DNA of 64,000 nt from Triglochin maritima (taxonomy: Eukaryota; Streptophyta; Magnoliopsida; Alismatales; Juncaginaceae), in the NCBI GenBank assembly GCA_963682175.1, contig OY821787.1:12874501-12938500 (forward strand), given 5' to 3'. Made by a program: the position numbers and the translations under genes. Numbering within the stretch: the first letter of the stretch is position 1; every line of letters begins with the position of its first letter. Below, one piece after another: positions 22,881-34,202 of the stretch. The notes below the pieces were generated by a model, which did no database searches, had not been told where the DNA came from, and saw nothing but the letters and a program-made list of their open reading frames with translations.

Positions 22881-23480
22881 CTAAATCACCTCCAATAGAG
22901 GGATATTCACCTTAACTTGCCAAAACATCTCAAGCATCTTGTCATGCTGATCAGAGGTTTTCTTTTTCAGGCGCTCAGGGAATGGCGCCTTCGGGGCATA
23001 AGGGTGCGAAGGAACATCAGAATTCTGGTCCAAAGAAGCATGAGTGGGGACCTTAGAATCTGATTCCTTTGACACAAAAGGAGACAAGGGGACCTCGGGG
23101 TTTGGCCCCATTGTCGAAGGAAATGTAGAAGGAACCTCGGGATCAGGCTCCTTCCTGGAAGTATTGGTGGAGGGAACCTCAGGATCCGGCTCCCTCAGAG
23201 ATACAGGTATCACCGCAGGTCTGGTGACACCAAGAGATGGTGATGACAAGGAAGGCACCCCAATGTGGTTATCCACCTCCTTACCATACCTCAAAGTATG
23301 AATCACATTAAAATGATGGGTCAGTTCAAAGGTAGCATGAGGTGAAGGACAACTGATTAGCCAACTGGCTAACTTGCATTTCCAATTTTTTGACCGAATT
23401 GTTGCTGGACGCAAACAAGGATTGTGTGCTCTGAATGAACGCATGAAGGGTTTGTTCAAGAGTGGGGTCCTTCGAGTCAA
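22881..23480 (-). pseudogene. Element B gag, C-terminal tail
   Basis: The frame follows the knuckle region and contains KLEM-type helical residues that run out of frame at the start, then HTLRYGKEVDNH and a run of PDPEVPST-like repeats, then YAPKAPFPERLKKKTSDQHD and FWQVKVNIPLLEVI, which match the gag end of A, D and F. It ends in a stop where related copies read on towards protease. Frameshifts separate it from the knuckle part upstream. Confidence 0.8.
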
Positions 23481-23521
23481 CCCGTTGGGGTAGTGGAGTC
23501 TGGTTAGAATAACCCGACGAT

Positions 23522-24165
23522 GAGGGCTGAGGAGGTTGCTAATTATGGTTCTGAGACCTTTGATGTGGAGGTTGGTAGGTCACCGATGGGCGTGGAGGTT
23601 GATAAGGTGGAGGTTGAGGTTGAGGTTGAGCGTGCGAGCTCTGACTGTTACCCCCAGTAGGCCCTCAAGAGAAGTTAGGATGGTTACATCATCTCGGGTT
23701 GTAGGAGTGACTGTACGGGTCGTTACGGGACCTCTGTTGATACATCGCATTTGCATGCTCAGTATCCCTTGGAGCGTAAGCGCATTCCAAGTCATCATGT
23801 CCCGTAAGTCCACACCTACCACACCCGGGAGTAGCGACCTGAGCTACAGGAGCTCGGTCCAACTCTAAACTCTCAATCCTACGCATGAGAGCAACCATTT
23901 TTGCCTCAGACGCGATCGATGACTCAACTTGATTTCATCCAGCTCGATCAGAAGACCTGGCGGCTGGTGGCTCTCTCACGGTGTCCCACTCAAAGGTGCG
24001 TTCAGCCATTAACTCAAAAGTGTCCCATGCCTCATCGATGGGTTTCATTTGGAATTCACCCTGACACATCGACTCAAACAATGTGCGGATGTTGTAGTTG
24101 AGGCCCTCATAAACAATTTAGCACAGCTGCCATAGCTCAAGTCCATGATGAGGGCACTGCTGGAG
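23522..24165 (-). pseudogene. Element B gag, capsid end and zinc knuckle
   Basis: Readable pieces match A: the capsid end next to the G junction, TFEWDT and REPPAA, the segment MVALMRRIESLELDRAPV, and the nucleocapsid knuckle CGRCGLTGHDDLEC (CX2CX4HX4C). Stops interrupt at about 23940 and 23695, and the Pro/Gln-rich stretch beyond has more. The main capsid domain is absent, because the sequence right of 24170 is LTR fragment G and then leader. Confidence 0.85.
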
Positions 24166-24170
24166 AAGGT

Positions 24171-25207
24171 TGATTGACATCATTTCATGCTTATATTTGT
24201 ATCTTATATCCATTATCTTACACCTAAGCAATGCTACGGGACGAGTTTTATGTTTGAATTTCAGAAATAAAGAGGTTTGAAGAGAAGAGCCATGAAAGGA
24301 CCCAAAAGCAGGAAAAAAGACTTAATTGTGAGACCTGGGGGCTGAGATGCAAGGGAGAAGGACTTGAACGTAAGACCGAAGGACCTAAGAGCAAAACAGA
24401 ATACTCCACACCATCATGGGGAGTATTTTAGAAATTAGATTCGGGTCGGAGCTCCAAAAACCCAACAAAATGCATCCAAGACCAGAAAATGCACCAAGAA
24501 AAGCCCACAACAAATTCCAACTCGATCCAATATTTGTGGACCGCTAATTGGCGGTCCAGATCACTCTGGATCCGCTCAGAATTCTCCAGCACATGTATTA
24601 GAGGATGTTTAGGCTATTTTTGGTATTTGTTTAGTCCCACATCGGGGGATTGTCCCGGATTAGCTTTTCTCATGCTTATAAATAGAACTCTTCACCTTCC
24701 ATTGTATCCATCTCTCTCTTTGGTGGCCATCTTCCCTACTAAGAGTGAAGCCTTGAAGCAAAACTCTGGTGGAGGAAGGGCTACAGGTAATTGAGTGAGT
24801 TCATAATAGAAGTTTTGTAGTTAATTGTTGTTTGCTTTAGTTTTTACATTGCTTATTTAATTTTGATTTACATGTCTTGCATGTTTCTTTAGTCTCATGT
24901 TCTTTTAGTTCCTTTATTGCTTCTTGCTTCCTTAGATTAATTTCATTTCAGTTTTATGCTTCATCTTGTTAATATAGTTAGTGTAATGAGTAATGAGTAG
25001 ATCCATCCCCATTTGGGGGGTGGAGAATAATCATGTAGTGTATTAAGTGTGTGTTATCTTAATCCCTTGAGCTTTATATGATTTCCATAACCATCTAATA
25101 AGTTTTCACTCTTATCTTTGATATGCTAATGCTCTTGAATGAAGCTTAGTCTATGCTTTGATTAGTGGACCTATTTTATGGGGAATGATAAGGTTAGGAT
25201 ATGGATG
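24171..25207 (+). mobile_element. Truncated LTR G (C-type)
   Basis: Starts TGATTGACATCATTTC exactly like the C LTR and runs in + direction through U3, USE-like site (24634-24644), TATA box (24677-24684) and part of R. It then stops at GGATATGGATG. The next bases are gag/leader sequence of B. The last third of the LTR and the capsid-coding part of B (about 630 bp in A) are missing. The left target bases are AAGGT; no matching right copy survives. Confidence 0.85.
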
Positions 25208-25894
25208 GTCGATCACCAAGACTGTCCATCTCAGAAATATGCACTCTCTCTAGTCGAGCGCTCTCACCAGAATGAGCCCAACCTCGCATAAAATGCTCTA
25301 CTTGACTCTAAACAACACACAACAGATGGTGTACTTAGAGGAGGAGACTACATGTAGAGAATAGATGAGGAGAGGACTCAGATGAGGAGGGAAGAATCCT
25401 TAGATCTAACGTGGGTAGTGGGATCAGGTAGAAGCCTAACTAGCAAGCACGACTCAAACAACTTAAGGCTATGGGTCCTTAGGCTAGACGACGCCTAACT
25501 TCGAGGTCACTAACCTAGACACGCCTCACCTCCCTACAACGAGGACCACAATGCCCAGCAAGTGATACCAGATCCGGAGATCCAGTACCTCCTATTATCG
25601 ACAAGGTAGGCAACGCCGATCAGGTCATGACGGTCTCAACTAGATTACTCTCCTAGTGCGTGTGCAATCCTTAGAGCCAATGTCTACTTGCTTTTAGTTA
25701 AGGCTTGATTAAGAGTGATTTTTGGGGCCAAGGAAAGGGTGATGAAATCCCCCACCTTATCTTTTATGGGACAGCCCCTCCTTAGTAGCGTTTTGATCCT
25801 AGATCTAGCAATCAATCGCTCCAATCAAACGCTCAACTCACTCTTGTCTTGATGCAATTCCTACTAACTAATGCATGAATGAGTGTAGGAAATG
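25208..25894 (-). other. Element B leader, left part
   Basis: Matches A from 10378 to about 11075, the gag start and leader. No open frame of note. It is interrupted by element C and continues at 49454. Confidence 0.82.
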
Positions 25895-25899
25895 CGTAC

Positions 25900-27458
25900 T
25901 GATTGACATCATTTCATGCTCATATTCGTATCTTATATCCATTATCTTACATCTAAGCAATGCTATGTGATGAGTTTTATGTTTGAATTTCAGAAATAAA
26001 GAGGTTTGAAGAGAAGAGGCATGAAAGGACCTAAAAGCAAGAAAAATGACTTAATCGTGAGACCTGGGGACTAAGATGCAAGGGAGAAGGACCTAATTGT
26101 AAGACCGAAGGACCTAAGAGCAAAACAGGAAACTTCATACCATCATGGGGAGTATTTTGGCAATTCGATTCGGGTCGGAGCTCCAACAGACCAAGTAGAT
26201 GCATCCAAGACCCAGAAATACTTCAAGCAAAGCCCACAAAGAAAACCAGACGGATCTAAAGCTTATAGACAACCAATTGGCGATCTGGAACCGCCAATTG
26301 GCGGTCCATATAGCCCAGGATCTGTTTAGTTTTCTGTAGCACGTGTATTAGTGTATGCTTAGTCTATTTTTGGTATTGGTTTAGTCCCACATCAGGGGAT
26401 TGTCCCGGATTAGCTTTTTCCATGCTTATAAATGGAACTCTTCACCTTCCATTGTAACCATCTCTCTCTTTGGTGGCATCTTCCCTACTAAGAGTAAAGC
26501 CTTGAAGCAAAACTCTAGTGGAGGAAGAGCTGCTTGTAATTTAAGTGAGTTAATAATAGATGTTTTCATTAGCTTGTTAATTCTTGCTTAGTTAATTTCC
26601 TTTAATGTGTTTGCTTTGGTGCTTGTTTAGTTTTATGCTTCTTTAATATTTCTTGCTTGATTAGTATAGTTTCATTTCAGTATGATGCTTCATTTTGTTA
26701 ATATAGTTAGTGTAACGAGTAGTGAGTAGTTCCATCCCCATTTGGGGGGTGGAGAAATATGTGATATAATCATGTAGTGTATTAAGTGTGTGTTATCTTT
26801 ATCCCTTGAGCTTTATATGATTTCCTTTACCATCTAATGGGTTTTCACTCTTATCTTTGATATGCTAATACTCTTGAATGAAGCTTAGCTTATGCTTTGA
26901 TTAGTGGACCTATTTTATGGGGAATGGTAAGGTTAGGATATGGATGAAGTTAATATTGGAAACACAATTTGTAGTGTATGTGCTCTTGTTGCCTTTACCT
27001 TAGCTAATGTCTTGTCTGTTTTAATGATGTAGTCTTATCTTAATTCATGTGGAGGCATAGTAGGGTCTAGTCTTTATACTTGAGTTCATTTAGCTTCATT
27101 CCAATTATTGTCTTGTATGTTTTAATGATGTAGTCTTATCTTAATTCATGTGGAGGCAAAGTTGGATGTAGTTTTATGATTTCATGCACTGCATGTTGTG
27201 AGGAGCTTAATTGAACACACACACACACCTTCATATTCACATTATTTCTCTACCCCCTATGGGGCTTAGTTTTATTGCTTATCTTCATTTCCTTTTTGCA
27301 TCTTAGTGTAGTCTAGTGTAACCAACCTTTCTCTCCTTCTTTTTACCTCTCGCCTTCGTACAAACCAAGCGTCGACACACCTCCCAATGGACGACCCGTA
27401 TTTGCCACCGCTTCAACGCGGTCGTGCACTTGCGGTTAATATAAAACGAGATCAAACA
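25900..27458 (+). repeat. Element C 5' LTR
   Basis: 1559 bp, start TGATTGACATC. The end reads ATCAAACA where ATCAATCA is expected, a single change. It contains five degenerate units of the GGACCTAATTG repeat at about 26018-26125, palindromes at 26267-26286 and 26290-26305, a promoter at 26384-26434 and a CA run near 27216. Confidence 0.93.
26384..26434 (+). promoter_or_regulatory. Element C promoter: USE-like site and TATA box
   Basis: GTCCCACATCA at 26384-26394 has one mismatch to RTCCCACATCG. TATAAATG at 26427-26434 follows after 32 bp. The 3' LTR copy (41038-41048 and 41081-41088) has the exact motif and TATAAATA at the same distance. Confidence 0.68.
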
Positions 27459-27464
27459 AGTTTT

Positions 27465-27482
27465 TGGCGCCGTTGCTGGGGA
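27465..27482 (+). promoter_or_regulatory. Element C primer binding site
   Basis: TGGCGCCGTTGCTGGGGA, one mismatch to the tRNA-Asp-type site used by A, D and F. Confidence 0.9.
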
Positions 27483-28596
27483 GGTGCTCTGTCCAGACGT
27501 TGGTTTTGACGATTCGAGGGGTTTTTAATTTTTTGTTTCCAGTTTTTCTTAGTCTCAGGGATCCTAGAGCTCACGGGGAGGCTACTGGAAGAGTTGGAGC
27601 ACCAACAATTCAAAAGGGACCGCCAATCAGCGGTCTGGGACCGCCAATTGGCGGCCTGGTGAGGTCTTCCTGCTTTCATTTTTCTTCTGGTGGTTTATTG
27701 CTTCACTTTCGTTATCTGGGAGCCCTATTTTGCATGTTGTGACTTCTAGTTTGCTCCCAGATCATTAATCACTTCCCCATTAATCAACTTGGCCCTAAAA
27801 TCCAAAGCAAAAGACTAGACATTCTTACTTGTTTAGGTCACGCGTCATATATTGACTTAGGCATATAGTTGTCTTTTCTTTTAGCTTTATTTTCAGTTGT
27901 TGAACGCTGGCGTGAGGTACGCAATTTCCTACACTCATTCATGCATCTCGTATGCCCATGCATTAGTTAGTCGGAATTGCATCAGGACAAGAGTGAGTGA
28001 GCGTTTGATTGAAGCGATTGATTTCTAGATTTAGGATTAAAACGCTACTAAGGAGGGGATGTCCCATAAAAGATAAGGTGGGGGATTTCATCACCCTTTC
28101 CTTCGCCCCAAAAATCACTCTTAGTGAAGCCTTAACTAAAACCAAGTAGACATTGGCCCTAGGATTGCGGGCGCACTAGGAGAGTAATCTAGTTGAGACC
28201 GTCATGACCTGATCGATGTTGCCTACGTTGTCGATAGTAGGAGGTACTGGATCTCCGGATCTGGTATCACTTGCTGGGCATTTTGGTCCTCGTTGTAGGG
28301 AGGTGAGGCGTGTCGAGGCTAGTGACCTCGAAGTTAGGCGTCGTCTAGCCTAAGGACCCATTGCCTTACATTGTTTGAGTCGTGCTTGCTAGTTAGGCTT
28401 CTACCTGATCCCTTCACCCACGCTAGCTTTAGGGATTCTTCCCTTCTCCTTTGAGTCATCTTCTTCTCACCTACTTCTACGTTTTAGTCTCCTCCCCTTT
28501 ACACTCTCTGGTAGCGTTTTAGGGTCGAGTCGAGCACTTTTTGCGAGCTTAGTCTCGTGGTGGTGAGAGTGGTCGACTCGAGAGTTGTTTGTTGAG
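27483..28596 (+). other. Element C 5' leader
   Basis: Noncoding. Two inverted repeats follow the primer site (27618-27635 and 27639-27656, GACCGCCAAT..GGTC type). The shared leader segment with GGGTGATGAAATCCCC appears in reverse complement near 28080. It resembles the leader of A over most of its length. Confidence 0.75.
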
Positions 28597-30090
28597 ATGG
28601 ATGGTTACATGGGCGACCATCCATATCATTGTTGGGACCAGGACAATTCTTCCTGGTATTCCGGACCCATGCAACCGGGGGTGGCTCAGACGAACACCCC
28701 ATATGGTTGGGATAATCTTCATTGTGTGACTAAGCAATCTTCATATTGGGGTAACATGAGAGAGGCACCGACTGCTAGACCACCATCTAGTTACGTCGGA
28801 TCATATGTTGGTCATCCATCTGAGACATTACAAGAACCTTTGGCCTCTATCATGCATGTGGTAGATGACATGGGTGCACCAGTGGCTCCAGTAGCCGTAC
28901 CGTGTCACTATTGTGGGTTGAGTGGTCATGATTTCGGGGAATGTCCTTATGTTCCCCCAGAGCCTGAGTATGAGCATACATTTCCCCAAAATGCTCAATA
29001 TTACCATTACGCATCCGCGTACAACCCGAGAGGGATGGATTCGTGGGGAGATAATTCGTATTCTAATTCTTATACTTCATTTCCACCCCAGTATCCTCCT
29101 CCCGAATACCCTGAATTCAACCAACACCCCACTTCTAATCATTGGCCTCATTCTCAGCCCATTAACACCCAACCCCAAAATTTCCCAAGCTCTGACTTGG
29201 ACCTCATAGTTGACCGCATACCTGATTCCTTGAAACAAACTTTCCTTACGTTCATGGAAACCACTCAACAGTCCATACAAAATATGGCACTGCAAGTGAG
29301 TCAAATGTCGCAGCAATTACGTGAACGTGAGGAAAGTAACTTTTCTTGTCAACATGAGGATTCATCTTTTGATATCGAACCGCCACCACCACATCCACAA
29401 ATTCAAAGCACAATCTTTCAAAGTCAAACTCCTAGTCAGTCTGAGGGACTTGGGGTTTCAATTCACGATCACTTGGTGGACGATTCGATCCCAATTGAGA
29501 ATAACATGGACCAGCTTCATTACGAGTCGGCACATGATTGTGCCTTATCTTCTTGTCTCGTGGCCCTTGAGCCACATGACCTTATTGTTGTACCTCCTAA
29601 GGACTCTCCTCTAGTGGAGCAAGAGCTCCCTAGTCCCCTCAATTTCAAACAACCTGATGAGAGTTTGCCTCTCACTATTGTTCCTGATCATCTTGGAAAT
29701 GATGGAACATCAAACAACTACATTGGTCATGAGGGTATTAGGAGTTCCTTGGAGGATACCTTGGGTATGAGACCCACTTCCTGTTCTCCTGGTGAGTTGG
29801 ACATGCATAACGAGGTGCTTGACCTCGTTCCGACCCACCAGCCTGTTGGTTGGAGAGTTTGGATTGATGATCATAACTTCAGTTCCGCAACGGGAGAGAT
29901 TCGTCTTCTGCTGCCCCTTATTTCCCAAACTCTCGAGAGGTTCAAGCTCTTTCAGCTTGATCCTTTGAATGAGACGCCTTTGCGTCCAATTGATGAACCT
30001 CTCATTTCATCTGGTTCTCTTTGTGAAGGGGGCCCACACATGCGTATTCTGGCCCCGCGTGGTGTCATGTTCCCTTTCCAAGTGCATTGA
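28597..30090 (+). CDS. Element C single ORF: zinc-knuckle protein with RT relic
   Basis: An uninterrupted frame of 497 codons from the ATG at 28597. Residues 1-55 do not match the other gags. Then MREAPTA... aligns with the A sequence just before the knuckle. The knuckle is CHYCGLSGHDFGEC (Cys103, Cys106, His111, Cys116). A Pro/Asn-rich part and a helical stretch (MALQVSQMSQQLREREES) follow, as in gag of A and D. Next is an acidic spacer with LVALEPH and SPLVEQELPSP, as between protease and RT of A. Residues 418-449 (GWRVWIDDHNFSS, LLPLISQTLERF) align with the RT fingers of A but lack its key residues. There is no capsid domain, protease or polymerase. It could bind element RNA; this is an inference. 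Confidence 0.85.
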   Translation: MDGYMGDHPYHCWDQDNSSWYSGPMQPGVAQTNTPYGWDNLHCVTKQSSYWGNMREAPTARPPSSYVGSYVGHPSETLQEPLASIMHVVDDMGAPVAPVAVPCHYCGLSGHDFGECPYVPPEPEYEHTFPQNAQYYHYASAYNPRGMDSWGDNSYSNSYTSFPPQYPPPEYPEFNQHPTSNHWPHSQPINTQPQNFPSSDLDLIVDRIPDSLKQTFLTFMETTQQSIQNMALQVSQMSQQLREREESNFSCQHEDSSFDIEPPPPHPQIQSTIFQSQTPSQSEGLGVSIHDHLVDDSIPIENNMDQLHYESAHDCALSSCLVALEPHDLIVVPPKDSPLVEQELPSPLNFKQPDESLPLTIVPDHLGNDGTSNNYIGHEGIRSSLEDTLGMRPTSCSPGELDMHNEVLDLVPTHQPVGWRVWIDDHNFSSATGEIRLLLPLISQTLERFKLFQLDPLNETPLRPIDEPLISSGSLCEGGPHMRILAPRGVMFPFQVH

Positions 30091-31162
30091 CCCACTCTTG
30101 AGGTTCCCATTTGATGTCTTTTGACAAATGAAGATGGGAACTTATGTTTGTACATAGTTGTATAGAAAAAAAGAAAAAAAAAGAAAAGAAGAAGTACAAT
30201 AAAAGACTCCTTCAGTGAGCATCTATTGTTCTGGGCTCCAACCCTTGTGTATTTGGGCCCAGTTCTTTCACGTATTTGTATCCTTTCTTTAGCATCTCAC
30301 AGGTTTTGAGGGAATTTGGGTTTGTGTCCATCAACATGACCCTGAACGTCCCTTTGTACTTCATGTTGGTGAGATCTTTCCTTTTTCATGCATATATCAA
30401 TGTAGTATCTTGTTCACATTCATTGAGGACAATGCATGAAGTAGGTGGGGGGGTGTTTTATGTGTGTACATAGTCGAGTCTTTTCTTTTGATTTTGTTTT
30501 CTTTTGTTTGGATTTTTAGGGTCATGTTAGTGTGTTGCATTTAATATCGATATATCTGTTTGCCATGATCCTTGGGTGACTTGTCTTCTTTTGCTTGCCT
30601 AGTGCTTTAAAATTTCCACATTTCTTTCAAAATATTCATGTGTTTGCGAAAGAAAATGTTTTGTGGGTTTTGCGTGTGTTTAGCATGTGCAAAACCGTTG
30701 AGAGGCAAAGTAAAAAGAAAGCTCCCAAAATTGTCTTGAACTTGATGCATTAGGATATTTAGTACAGTGGCTTTAGGATTTATCGAGTCGTAAGGATGCA
30801 CCCCAGTTTTCCTTTGGGGGTGAGTAATCATAGGGTTTCAGTGCTCAAACATTTAAAGAAGTCCACCCTGAACCTAGTGAGTCAATAATTCGTGTCTGTT
30901 AACTTAAGGAAGTTTGTTGTAGTCAAGGACCCTCTAAATCTTGTTGTGAGACATAAGTGTAGGGGTTTTGGTTCATGTGTAGATAAGAAATAAGTTAGTA
31001 GGTGTTCTCTCTTCTCGTACGGCTCCTATCACTCGGGAAAGTAGGTCTGAAGAGACTTTGTGCCTGGTGCTTTTAAGTCATCTGACTTGGGATGCGCCGA
31101 CCAAACTCTCGTTACACGGGTGGTAGGGATTGCCCTATGTGGAGATTTGGGGAAAGGTGTAC
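30091..31162 (+). other. Element C 3' noncoding region, part 1
   Basis: Reverse-complement match to the 3' noncoding regions of A (2600-3650) and B. No supported frame. It ends at the D target duplication TGTAC. Confidence 0.82.
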
Positions 31163-32392
31163 TGGTTGGAATTTTATTTATACCGCAAGTGCACGGCGTC
31201 AATGAAGACGTGGCAAATACGGGTCGAACACAAGGAGGGAGAGATTTGTTATTAGTGTGATTTCGATTGGGGGAAAGAATGAGAGAAGAAATAAATTGGG
31301 TTTTGAGATTTTTGGTTTTTAATTATCTAAAGCAAGAAACAAGAACAAATAAACTAAAACAAGAACAAAGAGGTGAATTCCGTCGGGTGGAGGTTTAGAT
31401 TTAAGGTTTAGATTAGAGAATTCAGAAACTTATAATAAATCATATTAGTTATAAAGCATTACATGATAAATGATTTAACATAAACTCAAGTAATCAAAAT
31501 ATACTAACACGAAATTAAAATAATAACATTCATTCATCTTCTCTTCACCCTAAATCCGTCACCTCCACCCTTTCGAAGGAGTTAGAAACTCATAGAGGGA
31601 GGAAGAAGGGGTCCTAGAGACATTACAAAAGAAAAGTAAAAACAAGAAATAAAAGACATAATTTTATTACTAAAGTGAAGAGTACAAAACTGAAAATAAA
31701 AACAACTAAAAACTAGGTCAAAGGCCAAGGACCCTTCTACCATCGTTCTCGGGGCTATTTATAGCCGATACAAGGGATCCCAATATATAAATGGAACGTA
31801 CACGCGTCAATACAGCATTGGTAAAAATTTGAGCACACGGATCGACTTTTGTGCGGCTGAATCGCCGCAATTTGTACATGAGGTGCGGCGGAATCGCCAC
31901 CTTTTTGGCTCGGATTCGATCCCGATTTTTCCTGTGTGTTTATGGTTTGATTTGATCCTCCTTTGCGCGTCTGGATTGATTTTTCCAATCTTTTGAGCTC
32001 CGGATTAATTCCTTTATATATATGGTGATTCACATTGATTTTTCTTTAGATTTTCTCCATAATAATAAAAGCTACTCGTGATTTGCAATTACGTCCTTGA
32101 CGTTTTGCAATTAAGTCCCCGGCTACTTTTGTGCTTAAGTCTTTGTTCTTTTTGTAATTAGATCTTGAATGCTTTTATGCTTGGATACATTTCCATTTTT
32201 AACCTGATAAACTTGAACTTGGTCTTTATGATAGAAATGAGTCTTTTGCACGTGTTTATGCTCGAGATGTGGGTAAATTGCATTCAGGTCCCTGTATTTT
32301 GTAAATAAGACTAAACACATACCTTAGTAGCATTTATTGATGTAAAAGTAATCTAAATGAAAGACATATGATGCAATGTATGCAATGCATCA
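31163..32392 (-). repeat. Element D 3' LTR (left copy)
   Basis: TGGTTGGAATTTTATT...ATGCATCA. Reversed TATA box at 31756-31763. GC-rich inverted repeats at 31852-31869 and 31882-31901. Degenerate GGACTTAATTGC repeats at about 32075-32180. Confidence 0.94.
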
Positions 32393-33477
32393 AATACCCC
32401 CACACCTAGATTTTGCTAGTCCCTAGCAAAACAGAAAATAAGAAAAATAAAAATAGGGAAATCCTAACTCATTTTCGTAGGAATCACGGTTGCACTTAGC
32501 ATGTGCAACAAGCCTTTAAACCTCCTTGTTCCCAAGGAGGACGAGTTTTGTCTCGTGAGGGTTTTCAGTTGACACACCCACAAAGTCTTAATTCAACATT
32601 CCATTAATAGCTCTCAATATCCCTACCTCAACCTTATACATCTCGAATTCTTGTATGCTCATTATATGAATCTAACTCATTAAAAATATGACTTGGTCTT
32701 TGTTCCTCCAACATTCACACCACTAACCCTTCTACACATGATATTACTTAAATTATTTTGCACGCCTCCTCTGGTGGTGAAGTATCATTCGGATCAACCA
32801 TGGCATGGATCATTCTTTCAGCTTTGGGCCTTGAGTATTTTTTTTCTTTTCTTCCGTGGTTCAACACATTTCCTTTTTGACACTTTTACCCTTTTTGCAT
32901 TCGTGTAGCGAGTTTGGTCGATAATCCCGAGCTGGTAGACTCAAGTTACCGGGTTTCAAGATACCCCTACGGACGAGTGACTCAAAGGCTTGGGCTTTTG
33001 TAATCATTTTGCAAAATGTGTTTTCTTCACTTTATTCCTTTATTTTTATTTTCCTCAAGGCTTAATTGCTATTAGAAGTCCGCACTTCCCGGTATATTTT
33101 CCTCAACCTCTGCTTTTTATCAACCACTTCAAAGATTTGATTCATCCAATTTAAGTGCATACATGTCTTAAAGGGCAATGAGTTATTTCTTTGGAACTTA
33201 GATTTATGTCATAATTTCTACAAGCAGAACTATATAATAATGAACAAAAACTCAATGCAATTTGTACACGGGTTCTGGCAGTTCAATCTTAAGCTATGTC
33301 ATGAAACATTGAATTTTTTCTTCTTTTTTTTAGAAATAAAAGACAGATCTATAGATAAATATATACATAAACATCCCCCACACCTAAATCATGCATTGTC
33401 CTCAATGTATGCAAATATAAAGCAAATGCACTTATTACCTTGGTGAACTGCGGTGGAAGGATGAAATTTGCTCAAAG
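32393..33477 (-). other. Element D polypurine tract and 3' noncoding region
   Basis: The tract reads GGTGTGGGGGTATT on the minus strand, as in A, B, C and F. The first 200 bases match A closely and include the hairpin CCTCCTTG-TTCC-CAAGGAGG at 32521-32540. The rest matches F only. No supported coding frame. Confidence 0.8.
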
Positions 33478-34182
33478 TCAACCATAGTCAGAACTGGATT
33501 GAATGACACCATATTGGTGCATGTATCCAGTTGAATTGTTCCCCATGTTGCAATGAGAGTCCTGAGTCACAGGTTCCACACCCCTCACATAAATAGGTTC
33601 TTTTATTTGCTCAAGTGATGGTGGGTATGTAGATGAATTTCTCCTCTTTTTCTTACTTCCTTTTTTATTTTGTGATGATTCAGAAATATTATAGATTCGT
33701 GATTTCATCACAACGTCACTTTGATTGCATATTATTTCTGGCTCACTATCAATATGAAAGATATTAAATTCAGCTTTTAAGTTCCCAAAAGATAATTGCA
33801 TGAGCCCATTACGACAGTTTATCAATGCTTCCGAAGTGGCTAAAAAGGGTCTGCCTAGAATTACAGGGATTTGTCGGTTAGGATTTACAACAGGTGTGGT
33901 ATCTAGTACGACAAAATCCACTGGGTAAATGAAGTCACCAACCTTGATCAAAACATCCTCTACTATACCTCTTGGTTTCATAATAGAACAATCAGCAAAT
34001 TGAAGGGTTGTCTTAGAGGGTTTTAGTGGACCAAGGTTCATTTGCTCATAGACAGAGTATGGTAGTAGGTTAACACTAGCACCAAGGTCTAGAAGGGCTT
34101 TGTTGATAAAAGTATCTCCTATTGAACATGAAATTGTGGGACACCCAGGATCCTTATATTTTATAGGAGATGTGTTGGACAA
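33478..34182 (-). CDS. Element D aspartic protease
   Basis: A 234-residue open frame, the last gene of D. KYKDPGCPTISC leads to LLDLGASVNLLPYSVYEQ with the catalytic Asp at residue 32, then TTLQFADCSIMKPRG, VEDVLIKVGDFIYPVDF, RPFLATSEALINCRNGLM and EFNIF. The C-terminal 70 residues, with basic and serine-rich parts, end at a stop and match element F. A frameshift near 34240 separates it from gag, so in this copy Gag-Pro fusion is broken, but the protease domain itself has no lesion. Family members cleave the Gag polyprotein during particle maturation. Confidence 0.8.
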   Translation of the reverse strand: MSNTSPIKYKDPGCPTISCSIGDTFINKALLDLGASVNLLPYSVYEQMNLGPLKPSKTTLQFADCSIMKPRGIVEDVLIKVGDFIYPVDFVVLDTTPVVNPNRQIPVILGRPFLATSEALINCRNGLMQLSFGNLKAEFNIFHIDSEPEIICNQSDVVMKSRIYNISESSQNKKGSKKKRRNSSTYPPSLEQIKEPIYVRGVEPVTQDSHCNMGNNSTGYMHQYGVIQSSSDYG

Positions 34183-34202
34183 AATAGAACTTATGTTTGC
34201 AG

